NCBI RefSeq assembly: GCF_001273835.1
Contig: NZ_JHEI01000143.1
Location: 62,001-126,000, forward strand
Reading direction: 5' to 3'
DNA: 64,000 bases
Origin: Leucobacter celer subsp. astrifaciens
Lineage (GTDB): Bacteria; Actinomycetota; Actinomycetes; Actinomycetales; Microbacteriaceae
The notes beneath the pieces are model-generated. The model saw only the letters and a program-made list of their open reading frames with translations. It did no database searches and was not told the DNA's origin. Shown in pieces: positions 61,474 to 64,000 of the stretch; the first letter of the stretch is position 1, and the number at the start of each line of letters is the position of its first letter. The position numbers and the translations under genes were made by a program.

Positions 61474-61956
61474 ATGAACGAGCAGGCGACGGCACAGCGC
61501 CGCAGGATCGCCATCGAACTCTGGCGGTTCGCGCTGCCGGTGCTGTGGTTCGGCATGATCGCCGCGATCTCGTTCATCGAAGCGCCCCTCAAATTCCAGG
61601 CCCCCGGCATCACGATCCCGCTGGGGCTCGGGATCGGGCGGCTCGTGTTCGCGGTGCTCAACATCGTCGAGGCCGCGATCCTGCTCGCCTACACGATCCT
61701 GAGCTTCTGGCCGGTCGCCACACGCATCAGCGGCCGCAGACTCTGGCTGTGGTTCGGCCTGCTGCTGGTGTTCACGTTCAAGGTGGCAGCGGTGCGACCC
61801 CCGCTCAACGCGCGCACCGATCTGGTGCTGCAGGGCGCCGACCCCGGCCAGTCGGTGTGGCACTACGTCTACATCGTCTGCGATCTCCTCACGATGGTGC
61901 TGCTCCTGGTGCTCGCCGTGACCTCCGCTCGGGCGCTGCTGCCGGCGAAACGCTGA
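61474..61956 (+). CDS. Four-helix membrane protein, function unknown
   Basis: 160 residues with four membrane helices (LWRFALPVLWFGMIAAISF, LVFAVLNIVEAAILLAYTI, LWLWFGLLLVFTFKVAAVRP, IVCDLLTMVLLLVLAVTSA). Conserved-looking EAPLKFQAPGITIPLGLGIG lies after helix 1. GGAGG precedes ATG 61474. I do not recognise the family with confidence. Confidence 0.65.
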   Translation: MNEQATAQRRRIAIELWRFALPVLWFGMIAAISFIEAPLKFQAPGITIPLGLGIGRLVFAVLNIVEAAILLAYTILSFWPVATRISGRRLWLWFGLLLVFTFKVAAVRPPLNARTDLVLQGADPGQSVWHYVYIVCDLLTMVLLLVLAVTSARALLPAKR

Positions 61957-61976
61957 GGCCGGGCGCGGAGCGGACT

Positions 61977-61992
61977 CGGGGCGGCAGCCCCG
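61977..61992. terminator. Short GC-rich hairpin after the membrane-protein gene
   Basis: CGGGGC-GGCA-GCCCCG, six-base perfect stem with a tetraloop, 20 bp past the stop codon. No T run follows. Confidence 0.4.
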
Positions 61993-62121
61993 AAGCCGAA
62001 CCGCGTGCCGGGCGCGCAGCACCCCCGAGGCAGGCTCCCAGGAGACGGGCAGTCGGATGCGAAATACTCGGAGCGACCTCATCGGCCTCCCGCCCCATCG
62101 TGTGTAAGGACCCAGACCATC

Positions 62122-63132
62122 GTGAAACTCTCCCGCTCTCTTCTCCCCGCCGCTCTCGCCGGGGCTCTGCTGATGACCGCCTGCTCGGGTGGCGGAGCGC
62201 CCGCCGAGGACGCATCCGGAACCGACTGCGTCGCCGGCGGAGACGCGAGCAAGGCCGTCGAGGTGACGGGCGAGGTCGGGTCGGGCCTCGAACTCACCTC
62301 GGAGACCCCGCTGCAGGCCGATGAGCTGCAGCGCACAGTGCTGCAGGAGGGCGAGGGTGAGGCGCCCGCCGATGGCCAGCAGGTCGCCGTCGCCATGTCC
62401 ATGTTCAACGGCACCAGCGGTGAGACCGTGCAGGAGGCTCCTGAGAGCACGACGCCGTTCACGGAGGGCGCCCTGTTCGGCTGGGCCTACGAGGGACTCC
62501 GCTGCGCTGTTCCCGGGCAGCAGGTGGCGCTCGTCACCTCCTTCGAGGACGCCTTCGGCGACTACGCGCCGGAGGATCTGGGCTTCACCAACGTGGCGGT
62601 GGAGGACTCCCTCGTCATCGTCATGCAGATCGGCGAGATCACCGACGCGGCCGCTGAGCCCGGGACACTCGGCGAGGACGAACTGCTGAAGAAGGCGGAG
62701 GGCACGGCCGTTGAGGCTCCTGAGGGCTTCCCGACCGTGGAACTCGCCGAGGACGGCGCGCCCACCATCACGATGCCCGAGGGCGTCGACGCGCCGACCG
62801 AGCTCTCGATCGCCACGATCATCGAGGGCGACGGCGAGGAGGTGCAGCCCGGTGACCGCGTCTACGTCAACTACCGAGGCGTGATCTGGCGCACCGGTGA
62901 GGAGTTCGATTCGAGCTGGAGCCGCGGGGCGCCGACCGACTTCCTCACCACGGAAGTGATCGGCGGCTTCCAGCAGGCGCTCGAGGGCCAGAAGGTGGGC
63001 TCGCAGATCATCTCGGTGGTTCCGGCCGATGACGGCGGCTACGGCGCGGCATCCCTCGAGGGTATGGGGCACGAGCCCGACGACGTGATGGTGTTCGTGC
63101 TCGATATCCTCGGCACGGCGCACGCAGGGTAA
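62122..63132 (+). CDS. FKBP-type peptidyl-prolyl isomerase lipoprotein
   Basis: 336 residues. Lipoprotein signal with lipobox LMTAC ([13 protein letters not shown]), a first degenerate FKBP-like half (about 50-190), and a typical FKBP domain at the C-terminus (about 225-336: [45 protein letters not shown]). Helps exported proteins fold on the outside of the membrane. Start GTG 62122; AAGGA lies 12 bases upstream, rather far. Confidence 0.88.
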   Translation: MKLSRSLLPAALAGALLMTACSGGGAPAEDASGTDCVAGGDASKAVEVTGEVGSGLELTSETPLQADELQRTVLQEGEGEAPADGQQVAVAMSMFNGTSGETVQEAPESTTPFTEGALFGWAYEGLRCAVPGQQVALVTSFEDAFGDYAPEDLGFTNVAVEDSLVIVMQIGEITDAAAEPGTLGEDELLKKAEGTAVEAPEGFPTVELAEDGAPTITMPEGVDAPTELSIATIIEGDGEEVQPGDRVYVNYRGVIWRTGEEFDSSWSRGAPTDFLTTEVIGGFQQALEGQKVGSQIISVVPADDGGYGAASLEGMGHEPDDVMVFVLDILGTAHAG

Positions 63133-63158
63133 CCGGCCGGGCAGCATCCGATCGACTC

Positions 63159-63196
63159 GCGCAGCCCCGACGCTCTCAAGAGCGCCGGGGCTGCGC
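63159..63196. terminator. Terminator between the FKBP gene and dxr
   Basis: GCGCAGCCCC (63159-63168) pairs with GGGGCTGCGC (63187-63196); inner CGCTCT/AGAGCG extends the stem. Followed by TGTGTTCTC. Confidence 0.8.
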
Positions 63197-63226
63197 TGTG
63201 TTCTCATACCCGTCAGAATGGAGGGC

Positions 63227-64000
63227 ATGAAGCGCGTCGTCATCCTCGGATCCACAGGCTCGATCGGCGAGCAGGCGCTCGACGTGATCCGCAAGAACCC
63301 GTCGAAGTTCCAAGTGGTGGGCCTCGTCGCGGGGTCCCAGGCTGACCGGGTGCAGCAGCAGGCCGATGAGTTCAACGTCGAGCACACCGCCCTCGGAGCC
63401 GACGCCGCCGTCAAGCTGATCCGCGAGGTGCCGGCCGACGTGGTGCTGAACGGCATCACGGGATCGATCGGGCTCGGCCCCACCATCGCGGCGCTCGAGG
63501 CCGGCCGCACCCTGGCGCTCGCGAACAAGGAATCGCTGATCGTGGGCGGCGACCTCGTCGCGGGAATGGCGGCACCCGGCCAGATCGTTCCGGTCGACTC
63601 CGAGCACTCGGCGATCGCGCAGGCGCTCCGCTCGGGCAGCAGCGACGAGGTGCGCCGGATCGTGCTCACCGCCTCGGGCGGACCGTTCCGCGGTCGCAGC
63701 CGCGAGTCTCTGCGCGACGTGACCCCCGAGCAGGCGCTCGCCCACCCCACGTGGAGCATGGGCAGAGTGGTCACCACGAACTCGGCGACGCTCGTGAACA
63801 AGGGGCTCGAGATCATCGAGGCGCACCTGCTGTTCGGCGTCTCGTACGGGGACATCGACGTGGTGGTGCACCCGCAGTCGATCGTGCACTCGATGGTCGA
63901 GTTCGTCGACGGATCGACGATCGCGCAGGCGTCGCCGCCCGATATGCGTCTGCCCATCTCGCTCGGCCTCAACTGGCCCGATCGGCTCGCGAACGTCGGG
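63227..64000 (+). CDS. dxr: 1-deoxy-D-xylulose 5-phosphate reductoisomerase, 3' end outside window
   Basis: 258 codons visible. [20 protein letters not shown] (NADPH site), [32 protein letters not shown] (metal-binding Asp, Glu), [29 protein letters not shown], and [19 protein letters not shown]. Second step of the MEP isoprenoid pathway. Roughly the last third lies beyond the window edge. Start at ATG 63227 by similarity; ATG 63218 is also in frame, and the ribosome site GGAGGG falls between them, so the start is uncertain. Confidence 0.94.
   Translation, partial: MKRVVILGSTGSIGEQALDVIRKNPSKFQVVGLVAGSQADRVQQQADEFNVEHTALGADAAVKLIREVPADVVLNGITGSIGLGPTIAALEAGRTLALANKESLIVGGDLVAGMAAPGQIVPVDSEHSAIAQALRSGSSDEVRRIVLTASGGPFRGRSRESLRDVTPEQALAHPTWSMGRVVTTNSATLVNKGLEIIEAHLLFGVSYGDIDVVVHPQSIVHSMVEFVDGSTIAQASPPDMRLPISLGLNWPDRLANVG

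Noticed and set aside
61297..63972. An 891-codon minus-strand frame spanning rsmI, the FKBP gene and dxr
   Set aside because: It is antisense to three well-recognised genes and shows no family pattern.

Overview
The window is GC-rich (about 65-70% across most of it). It is dense with ATGA/GTGA stop-start overlaps and carries typical actinobacterial families: OtsAB fusion, DUF4192, CsoR, SufS-SufU, nadABC with NrtR, and CNNM/CorC pairs. Gene content and style fit a Microbacteriaceae-like actinobacterium, perhaps close to Leucobacter, but nothing in the sequence fixes the genus.

Left part, about 1-13.4 kb, is accessory. It holds the end of a membrane-anchored sigma factor, a 1,678-codon LPXTG surface protein, an AraC-type regulator with a small membrane protein, and a C5 cytosine methyltransferase that encloses a second, SD-equipped frame. 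It then carries a visibly AT-richer three-gene cassette that looks like an ABC-three-component (ABC-3C) defence system: a PD-(D/E)xK-like effector, a middle component, and an SMC-like ATPase. The part ends at a 3' fragment of a proline-type tRNA followed by a strong terminator, the signature of the right end (attR) of a tRNA-integrated island whose left end lies outside the window. An EVE-Mrr restriction-type protein sits just beyond the boundary (13.9-14.9 kb). The surface-protein gene carries a run of 14 G at its signal peptide. The start with a good ribosome binding site is out of frame at this tract length, so the gene looks like a phase-variable switch caught OFF, or a homopolymer miscall.

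From 15 kb on the content is chromosomal. First come TspO, DoxX, a copper module (copB-csoR with a CsoR operator), two CNNM/CBS transporters, two alpha/beta hydrolases around a TetR with a clear operator, and otsAB. A stress-type cluster follows (26.9-32.2 kb: SRPBCC, acidic protein, YbdK-like ligase, topoisomerase IB, DUF6098, a frameshifted DUF6766 gene, a 27-aa membrane peptide, a Rho-N-like protein). Next are a peptide-type ABC importer (32.4-37.7 kb), a TetR, an MFS transporter, an M20 peptidase, a FadH-like reductase and a cold-shock protein.

The last third is biosynthetic. An NrtR-type regulator with a 25-bp operator heads nadA-nadB-nadC-nifS: quinolinate synthesis and phosphoribosylation, plus a desulfurase that probably serves NadA's Fe-S cluster. 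SufS-SufU lie further right. Between and after them are a DUF4192 protein, a lone SdhA-like flavoprotein divergent from a LysR regulator, an AlkD-like repair protein, an MFS exporter, a DsbA-like membrane protein, rsmI, a lipoprotein FKBP and the first two thirds of dxr. Several palindromic repeat families are scattered through the chromosomal part; two copies of one share 15-19-bp arms and an identical 23-nt spacing.
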